From Ephydatia muelleri (Eukaryota; Porifera; Demospongiae; Spongillida; Spongillidae): a stretch of DNA of 64,000 bases. Location of the stretch: NCBI GenBank assembly GCA_013339895.1, contig JABACO010000049.1, positions 90,001-154,000 on the forward strand, read 5' to 3'. Below, piece by piece: positions 43,715-55,640 of this stretch; positions within the stretch are counted from its first letter, which is position 1; every line of letters begins with the position of its first letter. Below the pieces are notes generated by a model. It searched no databases. It was given only the letters and a program-made list of their open reading frames with translations, and was not told the DNA's origin. The position numbers and the translations under genes are program-made.

Positions 43715-44088
43715 GGGGTGACTCCTCTGCTTCCATCTTTATGTGCAATCTAAAGGACCTGATGAATGATATTGCCTCCAAGATCCCTGCCAAGTGGAGG
43801 TCAGTTGGCATCCAGTTGGAACTTCCAAGTGGCACTCTTGACAGCATTGAAGAAAAGATGGCAGGAAAACCACGTGCATGTCTTGATTCATTTGAGCAAG
43901 TATTCACTACATGGGAGCGACAAGGCCCCAGTCCATATACCTGGAATACCATCATTGAGGTGTTAAGAGAACCAGCAGTTGGAGAGGTGGCTCTGGCAGA
44001 TGAATTAGAAGTCAAACATTTGAAATCCACACAACCAACCCATGCCACACAGCACCCATCACGCATTCCTACATGCTCAGACATGTAA
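43715..44088 (+). CDS. Death-domain exon and stop codon
   Basis: Starts after TTATTGATACAG in phase 1 and ends with TAA at 44086-44088. Residues read SIFMCNLKDLMNDIASKIPA, WRSVGIQLELP, SIEEK and TWNTIIEVLREPAVGE, with the six-helix pattern of a death domain (W after helix 1-2, TW..ll..L near the end). Death domains recruit signalling partners by homotypic binding. A 20-residue hydrophilic tail follows. A possible ATTAAA poly(A) signal is at 44256-44261. Confidence 0.85.
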
Positions 44089-45957
44089 TTCTATAGTTTA
44101 ATGAAGTTGAACTTTGATCTACCTGTAATTGAAGGAATCTGTTGTGATGAATGCATCTTTTTTTCTTTTCATTCTTAGTTGCTGCGTTCTTTAAATGTAT
44201 ATTCATGATTTTCAGTAGCTGTTATTGCTGCTATGTCCATTACACGTTTGCAAGTATTAAAATAATTATGTTATCAAAGGAGTTATATAAGAGGAAGTAT
44301 GCATGGAGAATGGAGCTGATGTTATGGTTTTTTGAAAGTCGATAATTTCCATGTTTTGTACAGTATCTCTGCTAGTCAACAGGATTTCTTATGCACCATA
44401 TACAGTAAGTACATGTACACCCATTCACTTTCTTGTTATAGTGATTCAGTGCCAAGAGGTAGTAAAATTGATTATAAATCGCATTTAATGCCTCTCGCTT
44501 TTGATCATGATCAATTCATTCGAAGTGAACAGAACAGAATGCCAGGACAAGAAGGGAGAGAAGGCAGACGAAGCCCAAGGTTCCCAACAATAAGCTAAGA
44601 ACAATTGATAGATACTCCACAAAGAGAGATAGATCTACTATACAATTTGATTATTGGGCCACTCTGATCCTCTTAATCACTACGGGTTGTGGACACTCTG
44701 GCTACCATCATTGTGAGAGAGAGTAATGAATAGCACAGCAATTCGGCCGTCCGCACGCGGGTGATTACAAACTACGTATTCAGTCATGCATCCGTGCATA
44801 TCACAAAGCGTGCACTCACGATTAACCACAGTGCAAAAAGTGTGTTATGCGACACTGTATATTATAACGTATATTCAAATATAAGCAGCAATATAAGCTG
44901 TCTGCGTATTGAACATTATAAGCAAATGCGTATATTGAAATATTGTCAGTCACGTGCGGTTTCTGGTATCTTAGCAAACCTTTGAATTTCATTAATGTTA
45001 CACGGTTTGGTGAACCGCGCACTATCGTAATTTGGGCTTTGACCTTCCGTAAACCAGTCCTCCGCCCCCCCCCCCCCCATCCCCACTCCCCCTTTGCATC
45101 TGCTTGGTTTATAAAACTTTTCTTCGCACATATAAGTGGTACAACACCAAACACAAATATTCAAACACCATAGTGCCTTAAGACAGCGGTTCCCAAGTAC
45201 TAACTTAGTGTGACCTGATAAAGACGAGAATATAATAACATTTGGCGCCAATTGAAATGGCCATACTTACCTCTAGTGATGGACTTGTTGGTGCTGACTA
45301 ACCAAATGCGCACAAAAGAAAAATACATTTTAGTGCCCCCAGCATACTTACCAGTTCGAATAGAAACGCTGCAGAAAAGCAAAATGAAGTTAGCAAAGCC
45401 ATTGCGTACTTACCTCAGCAGAATCGACCCGCGCTTGTGATAGCCGAAACCCATAGTCCTTGAGACAGCGGTCCCCACGTACTATGTGACCTGATAGAGA
45501 CGAGAACAATAACATTTGGCATCAATTGAAATTGTCATACTTGCCACTGTGTAACTTACCTCAGCAGAATCGGCCGCTTGTAATAACCGGAGACCAACCC
45601 CAATAAAGTGCATTGCACACAAATTGTGAGTCGCTTACCGTATACTAGGCTTGCTTTCAGCAGGTTGATGAGGCTGATGTACTACATCACAAACGCATCC
45701 CCAAAATAACACAAACGTGATAAGCAAAGTCACGTACCTTTCCAGGCCATGCACTCACACAGGAACCCGCCAAAATCAGCCATCACGTGCAATGGCATAC
45801 TCTAATTGGTGCACTTTAAAATTTGGTTATAAATAGTAAATAACAACGATAACAGCACTAACCTATTGACAAGTAAGACTATCACCTATTTCTTGAACTG
45901 GCAGAAATCTTCAATGTTACAACATTTACAAGCCTGCGTGAAATTGTAAAAAACAAT
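44089..45957. other. 3' flank with a dispersed repeat pair
   Basis: No gene recognised. A segment containing AGACAGCGGT and GACGAGAA...AACATTTGGC occurs at about 45180-45275 and again at 45462-45545 in the same orientation. Confidence 0.5.
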
Positions 45958-46693
45958 AGAGGTTGTGCAATGGGCGGAGCGAAGTGACGTTATTTGTGTT
46001 AACCGCCATTTTGAGTGTCAAAAGCAATTGTATGGGCAAGGCTTGTTGTGCAATTGGATGCAGTAATCGTTTCATTAAAGGTTCGGGCGTTCATTTTCCT
46101 CAAGATGAAGAACGTAAGTCCCAGTGGATAGCAGCAGTGGGGCCGGCGCAAAGATTGGATTCCAAATGAGTACTCGTGGATATGTAGCGTACACTTCGTT
46201 TCGGGGGAATAGAGCAACAACCTCCTATCCCCTGATTATGCTCCTTCCTTATTCGAGCACATGAAGAGCCCTTTGAAGAGGAAGCGTGTGCATGATATGA
46301 ACAGATTCCACAGAACATTGGAGGTGATAAAAAGGAAGTTGGTAAAAAAAAAAATTGATGCTGCAGAGTCTTACAGCTATCGGAACCTGAGGCCAATTAT
46401 TCCAATCTACACTAACAATCTCTCATACGCAACATACGGGTCTTCAAGCGCACCAACCAGCTCCAATTTTACCTTGTAACGCTGTTTGGCAATGTCATGA
46501 AGCTAATAGTAATACTCAGAGTATTTGGCCGTACTTTCTAGCTGCATTTAATCACACGAAATGGCTCAAACGGTTAGTCAGGAACCTCCAATCACTCTAT
46601 TACGGATAGAGACGTGTGTGCTTTTGACACTCAAAATGGCGCTTAGCAAAGGTTGCTATTGATGACGATTTATGACGCTATTGCACAACCTCT
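45958..46693 (+). mobile_element. THAP-bearing deletion derivative, possibly P-element-like
   Basis: Ends AGAGGTTGTGCAAT at left and ATTGCACAACCTCT at right. Subterminal GCCATTTTGAGTGTCAAAAGC is also inverted on the two sides. It encloses a THAP zinc finger. P-type transposases start with THAP, so loss of the catalytic part of such a transposase is the simplest reading; this is an inference. No target duplication can be read because a palindrome abuts the right end. Confidence 0.65.
46032..46478 (+). pseudogene. THAP domain protein, broken
   Basis: MGKACCAIGCSNRF, GVHFPQDEERKSQWI and, after a one-base shift near 46145, WIPNEYSWICSVHF supply the THAP C2CH zinc finger. An in-frame TAG follows VSGE, then SNNLLSPDYAPSLF and a basic segment PLKRKRVHD to a stop at 46478. 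Two lesions make it non-coding as a whole. Confidence 0.8.
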
Positions 46694-46877
46694 CACTGCG
46701 CCACAGCATTTAGTATGCAGGGTTGTGCAGAGTCTGCATACTAACCATATGCAGATGAGTATCATTGAAGTGTTCATATGCAGACGTCTGCATATGAACA
46801 CTTCAATGATACTCATCTGCATATGGTTGGTATGCAGACTCTGCACAGCTCTGCATACTAAATGCTGTGGCGCAGTG
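46694..46877. mobile_element. 184-bp near-perfect palindrome without loop
   Basis: Arms of 92 bp from CACTGCGCCACAGCATTTAG to the centre CAGAC|GTCTG at 46785/46786, with only a few mismatches. It starts at the base after the THAP element ends. TCT adjoins both ends as a possible 3-bp duplication. It could be a MITE. Confidence 0.85.
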
Positions 46878-46979
46878 TCTATACCATACTTTCCATATCA
46901 TTATGTACTGTATATCCATTTCAAATTGAACAATAATGGTAAGAATAAAAATGGTACACATTAACATTTCAAAATTGTA

Positions 46980-47305
46980 ATGACACACACTTGCACGTAC
47001 ATGTCCACACACTCGCGGACACACATGTCCACGTACACGCATAAACATACAACACACAGACGGACACATGCACAGTCGCACGTACACACATGACAGGTCG
47101 ATGTTCACACACACGCATACAGACAGATATCCACACACACGTATACAGACAGATGTCCACACACACGCATACAGACAGATGTCCACACACACGTATACAC
47201 AGACAGATGTCCACACACACGCATATGCACAGACACACACACACAGACAGATGTCCCACACAGACAGATGTCCACACACACATATACACACAGGCAGATG
47301 TCCAT
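46980..47305. repeat. CA-rich minisatellite with ACAGACAGATGTCC
   Basis: Unit of about 25-30 bp (CACACACGCATACAGACAG ATGTCC) in roughly eight variants at 47100-47305, preceded by irregular CA-rich sequence. Long frames on both strands are repeat artefacts. Confidence 0.85.
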
Positions 47306-47966
47306 CAGTATCGAATTCCGACTTCGGCATTGAGCGTGTCAAGTTCGGTTTGTACTGACTGTCGCATGCTAAGTACTAAAGGCAAGCGCCAGCTCCTTAG
47401 TAATTAGATGCTTATGATTCACGCTTATACAGGAATTGATAACTCGCAGACAAATATACACACAGAATATGTGAAACTTGAATATACACGGTGGTATGAT
47501 ATAAATATACTTACGGGGGTATATTTTGTACACTTAATTGTGCCTATATAAACAGTGACGTATTTAACACTTGCGGATTCTTGAATAAACGCCGTCTTAT
47601 ATTTCAATATAGTACTCAGGCGTATTTTTGGGCGTATTCTCAAATATAACCAAAAATATACCGTATCGTATATCTAACTTTTTGCACTGTGAACGTAGTC
47701 CCATTATTTCACCGCCCAATCCTGTACGGGAATATCATTAAACGGCCATTTAACCCTCTCCTCACGTATGATTGAATTTGAATTCGAATACCTCTTTTAA
47801 GTTTACAACACGCCGAGGCTACAGCTGCAGTGAGGACAGGTCCCACGAATTTTAATTAAGGTATGTGAGGTCAAAAAAGCTAGTTTTCTAATGCCTGAAA
47901 CCGAAAACAATGTGCACTCGTTGTCGCTCAGGGGTCAGAACAAGGCTACAGCTAGTTGTATGTGCT
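47306..47966. other. Spacer without recognised gene
   Basis: No coding or transposon features recognised. Confidence 0.4.
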
Positions 47967-48390
47967 CACATTGGTCTGAGGCCTCACCACAGTGGTCTTC
48001 TTAGGGTGATGTGGTTCGGAAGGGTGTGGCTATCTTCGGTGAGTACCGTAATTTGTCTCTAGATCTAATAATGGTATACACACGGAAATGTGTATCACTC
48101 AGTACATTCATAGATGTCTAAATAATCTATGGTACATTTCATTGTATGTGACGCAAGGTTTGTCCAGTAAGCTTCACATTGGTATGAGACATCACCCCAA
48201 TGGTCTTCTGAGGGTCACGTGATTCTGAAGGGTGTGGCTATCTCAGGTGAGTCGTTTTTCACTAATAATGGTATGCATACTGAAGTGAGTATCACTACAT
48301 TTCATTGTATGTGACACAAGGTTTGTCCAGTAAGCTTCACATTGGTATGAGACATCACCCCACTTGTCTTCTAAGGATAAGTGACCTATG
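47967..48390. repeat. Irregular tandem repeat, about 160-210 bp
   Basis: Copies begin at 47967, 48175 and 48338 (CACATTGGT...GAGCATCACC-like). The first two contain GAAGGGTGTGGCTATCT and GGTTTGTCCAGTAAGCTT; the third is truncated. Confidence 0.75.
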
Positions 48391-48534
48391 CAGCACTCAC
48401 TGGAAATGCATCAAGAATCTTTTCACCTATCAGAGTCATGTTAATGAATAGTTTTTCATATTGTTGACTTGGTTCTGAGTACAGTGCTACACAAGTATAT
48501 AACCACACACAATTACACACAAAGTTCATCCACC

Positions 48535-48622
48535 TGCTGCACAAGGTGTAAGAACGACTCAGAATGGTACGAGCATTAGCTCTAATTAGTGAGTGACTGA
48601 GGCGACCAAAGAGGTCAGTCAA
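48535..48622 (-). pseudogene. Short fragment of the EIYGRLN retroelement family
   Basis: Minus-strand ALTDLFGRLSHSLIRANARTILSR matches the C-terminal LYGRLNLTLVRANARAILxR of 10373-10618. Fourth fragment of this family in the window. Confidence 0.6.
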
Positions 48623-48828
48623 TGCCTTGGTTATTTTTTATGAAGAAATGCATTTTTATATATTTCTTGGACGATTGTTTATGCTTCAGCTTGCCCTGGA
48701 GACTATTAATATTTTATTTATGTTCTCCTGCGTGATGTTGCTTATTATATACATCGTATAAAGAGGCGGGGCACGCAAACAATCTATCGCTAGAATGTAC
48801 CTCGTTCTCTCGGTGTCTTCTTTGGTGC

Positions 48829-48957
48829 CATCCATAAATTACGTCACTTCGAAGGGTCCCCAGCAAGCAGGGTGGTAGCAGCCAGTGTGATGATGTATAC
48901 ATGAAGCATACATCAGTATGGGAGGGGTCCATATAGGTGACGTAATTTATGAACGGC
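48829..48957. mobile_element. MITE with CATAAATTACGTCA termini
   Basis: Left end CATCCATAAATTACGTCACTT, right end GTGACGTAATTTATGAACGG; inner arms GGGTCCCC and GGGGTCC. About 130 bp, no coding capacity. Confidence 0.65.
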
Positions 48958-50299
48958 CGCTTGTCATATCATTTATACAAAGGCTCAGGATGCCAACTCC
49001 AACCTCCCATTATGGAAAGTCTTTCAGAATCTCAGCAGGCGAGGTCTGCAATCGCCATGTCATTAGTAAAACATCATGATGACGCATGCGGTATGCATTT
49101 TATAGCAGCCACGTGAATCACGTGATGATTATATTCGTCTCGTGTCGGTAAGTATGGCTCACAGAATGTTTTTTGATACCGCTGTGGAACACTACATCTT
49201 CCACTGTAAGTCAGAGAGGTGCCATTTTATTCCAAAATCGTCAAACGAAAGCCAGGTGAGTTACCTTTAGCCTACGCTCGTTTTGAATTGAAAGCTTTGC
49301 TTGTCAGGAAATTGTGTAATGGGATACCGTTCTGCGAAGCAATTCAGGCAGGTTGTTGGTTAGAAAGAACGGCCGGCTACGCTACACAGCGAGATAAGCT
49401 GTCAATTACGTGTTTTTGTGTGGCACTTTGTTTGCTTCCAAGGCGTAATGTCGGGAACAGAATAATGGTGTTCTCTACTGCATTATGGCAGAAATGCTGG
49501 ATTCCTTGATCTACCTGAAACATCCTGGCTGAACAAGAGCGCTAAAACGTACGTGATGTAACAGCACCTCGTTATTGTTACCTTTTTCCTTTCGCTCAAA
49601 TGGCAGTGTATTCTACGTGCATTCGGGTTGACAGCAGTGAAACCTGTGTTCTGGAAGTCAGATGTTACAACGTCACCATCAACTGCTGGGAGGTAAGGCC
49701 ATTTTTTGGTGAAAGTGTTGTTTCAGTTATGCTTTCTTTTCTACGAACAGGTTTGTTCTCTTATCAACTTTCTATGTTTCATATTTGTAAACTTGAAACA
49801 TTAAATTTTTTGACTATGTGATCAATAACCTGAGAAATAATGTTTAGTATATTTACGTCATATGATAGTATATTGCGGTAGGTTCCTCGGTCACGTACAA
49901 AATTGCACGTACGCGCGCGACGTTGCTCCCGTGCGCATACAAATAATCCTCCGGGACCGAGAAATCATTCGTATGAAATCGGTCCACTCACGATTTCGAG
50001 AGCACATGGCGCGCAAAATTCGGAAGCACGCTCTTCCGGGTGATATTGCGTGCTGTCACGGGCCCGGAATCAAAGCCCTGAATTGCTGTGTAGGTGAAGC
50101 AGCCACTCTTGGTCATCCATATTTATGTATTGCATGTTGTGTAGCCTTTAGTACTGACTGTATGCATGTCGTAATATAATTATTACATCAAATGAATATG
50201 AAATAAATTTTCAATCCAAAATGAAACTGGTAAGAAACCTGTGAGAGAGTGCTTTGTGGGAGGAACAATATCTTAAGGGAAGGACCTGGGGAGGAGCAA
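48958..50299. other. Stretch with unassigned open frames
   Basis: 49219-49509 (96 codons) and 49862-50179 (105 codons) are open on the plus strand and look moderately codon-like, but no family was recognised. They could be exons of a decayed gene or chance. Confidence 0.3.
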
Positions 50300-50339
50300 C
50301 CCTTCAATACTGAACATGTGCCAATCTCAACGATTCCTA

Positions 50340-50690
50340 CTTCTCAGCAAGCAGCTGCTTGACCAGTTCTGTCTGGAAGCTCAGCATCTTAACCCTCTCC
50401 TTGTCCCTGCTGGCTGTTTTCTGATGGTTGTGGGAAGGAACACAGCTATACAAAGTCACATGATAGGTGTGGGTGTGGTCCAGACCTCCATCTGAAGAGT
50501 TGTCAGATCATCTCTGCTAGACTTCAGTTCAGGTTTTATGTTGGCTGCTGACAGCTGCAGAAGTTCCCACTCCCTAGTCTTGCTCACTCAGAGCCTTCGC
50601 CAGCAGAGTGGCCTGGGCACCAAGCTGTGATTCTCTAGGCAGGATTTGGAAGCTTTCATGTCCACTACCTGATGGTCTGCTCTTGCACAC
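50340..50690 (-). pseudogene. Coiled-coil gene remnant (3' part)
   Basis: Minus-strand pieces: ESQLGAQATLLAKALSEQ then, after a frame change, REWELLQLSAANIKPELKS, DDLTTLQMEVW. Leu/Glu/Gln heptad character with no identifiable family. Believed to continue the pieces at 51604 and 52190. Confidence 0.35.
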
Positions 50691-50693
50691 ATC

Positions 50694-51125
50694 TGGAGAG
50701 GGGAGGGGGTGGAAAGAGGGAAGGAGAGGTGAGGGAAGGAGAGGAGAGGCAAGGAGAAGAGAAGGAAGGAGAGGAGAGGGAAGGAGAGGAGAGGGAAGGA
50801 GAGGAGAGGAGAGGGAAGGAGGGAAGGGAAGGAGAGGAGAGAGAAGGAGATGTGAATGAAGGAGAGGAGAGGGAAGGAGGGAGATGGAAGGAGAGGAGTA
50901 GGAAGGAGAGGAGAGGAAGGAGAGGAGGAGGAGAGGGAAGGGAGGGAAGGGAAGGAGAGGAGAGAGAAGGAGATGTGAATGAAGGAGAGGAGAGGGAAGG
51001 AGGGAGATGGAAGGAGAGGAGAGGGAAGGAGAGGAGAGGGAAGGAGAGGAGAGGGAAAAATTAGAGAGGGAAGGAGAGGAGAGGGAAGAAGAGGAGAGGG
51101 AAGGAGAGGAGAGAGAAGGAGAAGA
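50694..51125 (+). repeat. 430-bp polypurine minisatellite (GGAGAGGAGAGGGAA)
   Basis: Almost purely A and G on the plus strand; unit variants GGAGAGGAGAGGGAA, with a duplicated block containing GATGTGAATGAAGG at 50850 and 50970. Glu/Gly/Arg frames are not genes. Confidence 0.95.
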
Positions 51126-51603
51126 TTACAAGCAAAATGGTAAATACAACAATCAAGTATATAAGGCACATAATCTATTCTTGACAACTCTGTGTTGAAT
51201 CACCTCAGAGTTTAGGCCTACGAGAGCATCTCAGCTAAACATGACATCTAAGCTTCACCTGGGCTCCTCCCCTTCCGTTTACTTTGAAAGACTGTAACCT
51301 GGCCATTACATTATATACCAATGTATGCTCAGTGGCTGATCAATGCTCAGAACTACTAAACAAACAACTATTCCATTTACATATGTACACCTGCAGATAC
51401 ATGCGGTCTATTGCCACCATCACATGGTGTATTCCACACACATACTAAACACATACTACACACATACTACACACATACAATCAAGTAGACTTACCTTCTT
51501 GGAATGTTCAGCTGTGAGTTGAGCTGGTAATTGTATGATTTCACCGTCAGCCGTCTTCCTCCCCCTCCTCTCCCTCATTAGCCATTTTGTCCTTCAGCAG
51601 TGT

Positions 51604-51830
51604 CTAGGCATTCTGGTGTGTTGGGCATCCTATTCCCTCAGAGCCCCCTGGTGCTCCTGTGGCCACTTCATGTTCCAATTGCTGCCTCCCCTTCCTCAGA
51701 CTGGCTAGCTCCTGGCTGCCCTCCAGAGATGACACACACACTGGCCGTGCTCTGCTTGGAGGGTGGCCAACTGGGCCAGGTCCCCAGTCTCTTTTCCATC
51801 TGGCTCTGAGCATATTGTCTGGGTGGGCGT
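51604..51830 (-). pseudogene. Coiled-coil gene remnant (middle part)
   Basis: DGKETGDLAQLATLQAEHGQ in one frame continues as SSLEGSQELASLRKGRQQLE in another, giving a heptad-like pattern broken by one frameshift. Confidence 0.35.
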
Positions 51831-52189
51831 GTCAATGGTGATATCACACTGAACAGGCAGCTGGAGATGATGGAAGAAGGAATGATCAAACAACACAACA
51901 GCCCATGTGTGGATGTGCCCCATGAATGTTATTGCACTTTAGAACTCCATGCAGCAAAGGTGTTCTAATAATTGCCCACTGCATTCGTACTATACTACAT
52001 GTAGGCTTAACAAGTGGATGAAGTATGTGTAAGAGCTGTGAATAAAAGGAATGATGACAAATCTAAGCCCCTGTTCCCAATACCAAATGACATGCACTTC
52101 CTTTACACACATACATGTATACACCCAGAAGCACACACATACATACACAAGCACACAAATAAACAAACTCATGATCAGCTCAAACTTAC

Positions 52190-52438
52190 TGTAGCCCTGG
52201 TAACATTCAGTTCCTCTCTCAACCACCTATACTCCTCCTTTGGCTGCTCACACTCCACACTCTGTTCCTGCAGTGTTCTGTTCCCCTTCAGGAGGCGTGT
52301 CTCCAGGTCATGTAACCGCTCCAGGCTAGCTGTGGCTTCTCCTAACTCCCTCATGTGACTCTTTAGATGCCCCGCCTCTTTTGATAGGCTGTGGCCCCTC
52401 CCATCAGACGACTCTCCAGAGAGATGATAGGAACACAA
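52190..52438 (-). CDS. Coiled-coil exon of unknown protein
   Basis: About 80 codons: LSKEAGHLKSHMRELGEATA, LERLHDLETRLLKGNRTLQE, YRWLREELNVTRAT, ending at a GTAAGT donor (plus 52189-52184). Leu/Glu/Arg heptads indicate a coiled coil. With the decayed pieces at 51604 and 50340 it suggests a minus-strand coiled-coil gene, probably broken. No family assigned. Confidence 0.45.
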
Positions 52439-52783
52439 CTATGTTACTGGCATTGCTGAGATAGACATTGTCTGGGGGATAGGGTTTGGTTGTCAGGAGG
52501 TGGAACTTGGTCACCATGGTTACTGTTGTCATGACACTTTACAAGAGCCTGCTTTGCTCCAACTGCTGGTCCCCAGTCTCATCTTCCACAATGAAGGGAG
52601 GTAGTCTGACTGGTCACTGTCAGAAGTGGTGGACACTCCCAATGCTCTGCACTGAGAGGGGTAGGGAGAGGACTGGGGACCTGAGGGATGGCCAAAGAGC
52701 TTCTGGTGGGAGTGGGAATGGACTGGGGAGGAGGTAGGCAATATCTTGAGGAAGGCAATATGTTGAGGTAGCCTGGAAAGACT

Positions 52784-52859
52784 TTGTGAAAGTGAAATTA
52801 AAGAGGTACATCATGATAAGGTGTCATGATGTACCTCTTTAATTTCACTTTCACAAAGT
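52784..52859. repeat. Palindrome 1 of a twin pair
   Basis: Inverted arms of about 36 bp, ACTTTGTGAAAGTGAAATTA to AGAGGTACATCATGA, around TAAGG-TG. Confidence 0.85.
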
Positions 52860-52869
52860 AACCATGGTG

Positions 52870-53031
52870 GGAGAGACCTTCCCTTGGATGGTCTAGGACT
52901 CCTTCTTTGATGGGGTAACTTACAGGAATCAATCTATCATGTGGATCAGATCCACATGATAGATTGATTCCTGTAAGTTGCCCCATCAAAGAAGTAGTCC
53001 TATAGACCATCCAAGGAAAGGTCTCTCCCAC
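52870..53031. repeat. Palindrome 2 of a twin pair
   Basis: Inverted arms of about 77 bp, from GGGAGAGACCTTCCCTTGG to ATCTATCATGTGGA, around TCAGA. A few mismatches between the arms. It starts about 10 bp after palindrome 1. Confidence 0.85.
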
Positions 53032-53314
53032 GTCATAAGGGACACTACCACCTGGTGAGACAATTGTGGGATCACGGGGGAATGCCCTTAAGACTGCACC
53101 ATGTTCTGGGGAGGAGGTAGACAGGCTGGGGAAGAGTGTAACATTTGAGTACAACGAACTATCGATCTATCCATGCACACGCCTTACGGTTGCTTGTCTA
53201 TGACTTTGCCACGTTTCCTGCATTAATTGTGGGGATAAATAGGCCTACTGTATACTTCGGCTTTACATCACCCGGTTCCCAGACTACTTCTTCAAAAAGC
53301 AACGCGTCGAAGAT

Positions 53315-53402
53315 AGTCTCGTACCCAGACCATCCATGACGTAAGCGTTTATCGCTCACTGTATAAAGCGATAAACGTCATGGTGAATCTGGGTACGAGA
53401 CT
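53315..53402. mobile_element. 88-bp MITE with AGTCTCGTACCCAGACC termini
   Basis: Termini AGTCTCGTACCCAGACC and TCTGGGTACGAGACT with inner arms CATGACGTAAGCGTTTATCG / GCGATAAACGTCATG. Same family as 15508-15729, smaller. Confidence 0.85.
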
Positions 53403-55510
53403 ACACAGCAAGAAATCAATAATTGGACCAATATTGACGCATTATTGCACGGCGCGACAGTGTACCGTATGCAGCCTTGTATATTGCACCCATACTAATC
53501 GATACTCGTCTGCACTCGACACGTGGGCAGTTTTTTAAACGTCACGAATGCGGCGCCATGTATACGTCTCAGAACGAACACTTCGCTTATACGTATGATA
53601 TCGCGGTCTGCATATGGATTCAGTATATTCGTCATCACCTGTCTGCATACTTCAGATGAACGCGTGCAGACTCTGTACACGTCATGTATTCGAGTCGTTT
53701 CAAATCCATTTTCTGTTCTGCATTCTTGAAGGCTAGTGCTTAAACCCTGAACCACGCCAGCAATAATTCAAAATTTAACGGCAAACTTTAATCAAATTAC
53801 AGCTGAAATACAACTTGGTCAAAACATAAACAGGTATAGTTTCAAGCTGGCGATCAAAGTCTCCATCACATTTTCCTGATGTAGTTAGAAGGGCACTCTC
53901 CGCCTAGCAGAGGCCTCTTGGAAGGCGAGCACGAGCCTCTACTACTCTCGCGGCACTAGTCTTGTCGACGGTTTCCTTACAAACACACGCTAAAATATTA
54001 CAGAGGTTATGCACAAAGAACTCAGCATTTACTTACTCTCTGACCGCGGTGGTAGCTAGCTTATGCTTTACAATGCTATCGTCGTCATCCCCTTGGTTGG
54101 CAATGCAGCGAAACGTTTTTATTTGGCCGTAGTACACCCTGGCGTCGGCTCAAGAGCTGTGGTCAGAAATGAAAGTCATAGCATGCCTACTCTGTACCTG
54201 CGTTTCTTCTTTTGCCGGGGTTGGTCACTTCCACCCTTTCAGTCTCGATGTACTCGCTTAAATATCTCCTTATTGGCACGCGCACATAATCCACATGCAC
54301 ATATACAACGTACTATGCATTGCTCTTCGCGTAATGGCGTTCTATTGGTCGGCACTGTGCTGATAAGAACAAACATGACGTAAGCATGTAAACCTTTGTG
54401 ACAACTTGAAACGCCGCCTAACTGCATCTACTGAATCATACACTTGTCCTGGTTTGACAAAAGCAACACCTACAGTGTAAACACGCACAACTTACCAGGC
54501 CTAGACTGCTTAAGTCCGTTTGGTATGCCTTTATAACCTCCGCCTGTCACACGCGTTGTCCGAAACTCTTTATCTTGCACAGTTGCACCTCACTGATTCG
54601 TCAGCTATATAGTGATCAAAATCAACAATCCAATTTCTCTTACGTTGGGAACGGCTCCATTAGTACTGTCTCCACAGATAGCCCAGTAGTCCAACTTTCC
54701 TTTCCTCCTATTTCGTTGGGAACTCAACCAAGTTGCCTATTTTTGTTTCCTTTGCTCGATCGTGCGTCGTCACCTCCACTAATGACCAACACGTGCAAAA
54801 CTTAAAACCGAGCATGCGCAGATAATGATATCAAAATTAATTACTCAAATAGGCCTACAGGCTACACCCGCTAGAAATAGTCACAGATGTAGGTATCAGA
54901 AGTTTACAATGATTATAGGGATCCAATAACTTACCTGTGAGTACGCGACTCGGTCGAGGTAATTATAGTAGCCACACTCATATGAATGCGTTTTCATGGG
55001 TGTGGTTAAAACGGCCTATATTCCTATTTATTGCGCACTATCGTAATTTACGGGCTAAACTGCTGCTCGCGATATGGGTGCGATACGCAGCCGATACTTA
55101 GCCCAACAATACCCATCTGCACACTGCACTGGACATTGACATATCTAGGTACGAGTATGTATATTGGTCCGCACATGTGCATGTCTGGATATGTATCTGC
55201 ATACCATGGCGTGGGCAAACTCTGCATATTACTGCATACGATACTATGTCACGCAGTGTTGGATTAGGATGATATCATCCTTGGTAGGCAATATGGGTAA
55301 CAGTATTTGTTCAATGATTTAGGGGAAGATGACCCAAACATGTGTACGCAATATTGATATAACACTGATAAAGTGTTGATCCACCATGATAGCAGTCTTG
55401 TGCCAAGCATGTATACCAAAGTATTGGCCCAATGCTGTTATTACAATATTGGCCCAAGACCATATTACCTTTTAAGGCATCAATATTACCTCCTTTTTAG
55501 GCATTGAAAT
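53403..55510. other. Stretch without recognised gene
   Basis: Several open frames of 60-106 codons have no recognisable motif. No RNA gene or transposon end was seen. Confidence 0.4.
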
Positions 55511-55640
55511 TTTATTTGAAACAATACAGATTGCATCACAATAAACTATTTCCTTGTTCTCTCTCCTTCTATTAGCACTGCGATCACCATATCCTCGAAG
55601 TAGCATACTCCACCAGAGCAATGGACGGATACTTTGCATC
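55511..55640. repeat. Dispersed repeat, copy at 56634-56780
   Basis: Paralogous with 56634-56780 in the same orientation (TTCTATTAGCACTGCGATCACC versus TTCTATTGGCACTGTAGTTACC regions). Minus-strand frames share GCKV, FE-MV and IE-E, see findings. Confidence 0.6.

Noticed and set aside
50588..51187. Pro/Ser/Leu-rich and Glu/Arg-rich proteins
   Set aside because: Both are translations of the polypurine/polypyrimidine minisatellite.
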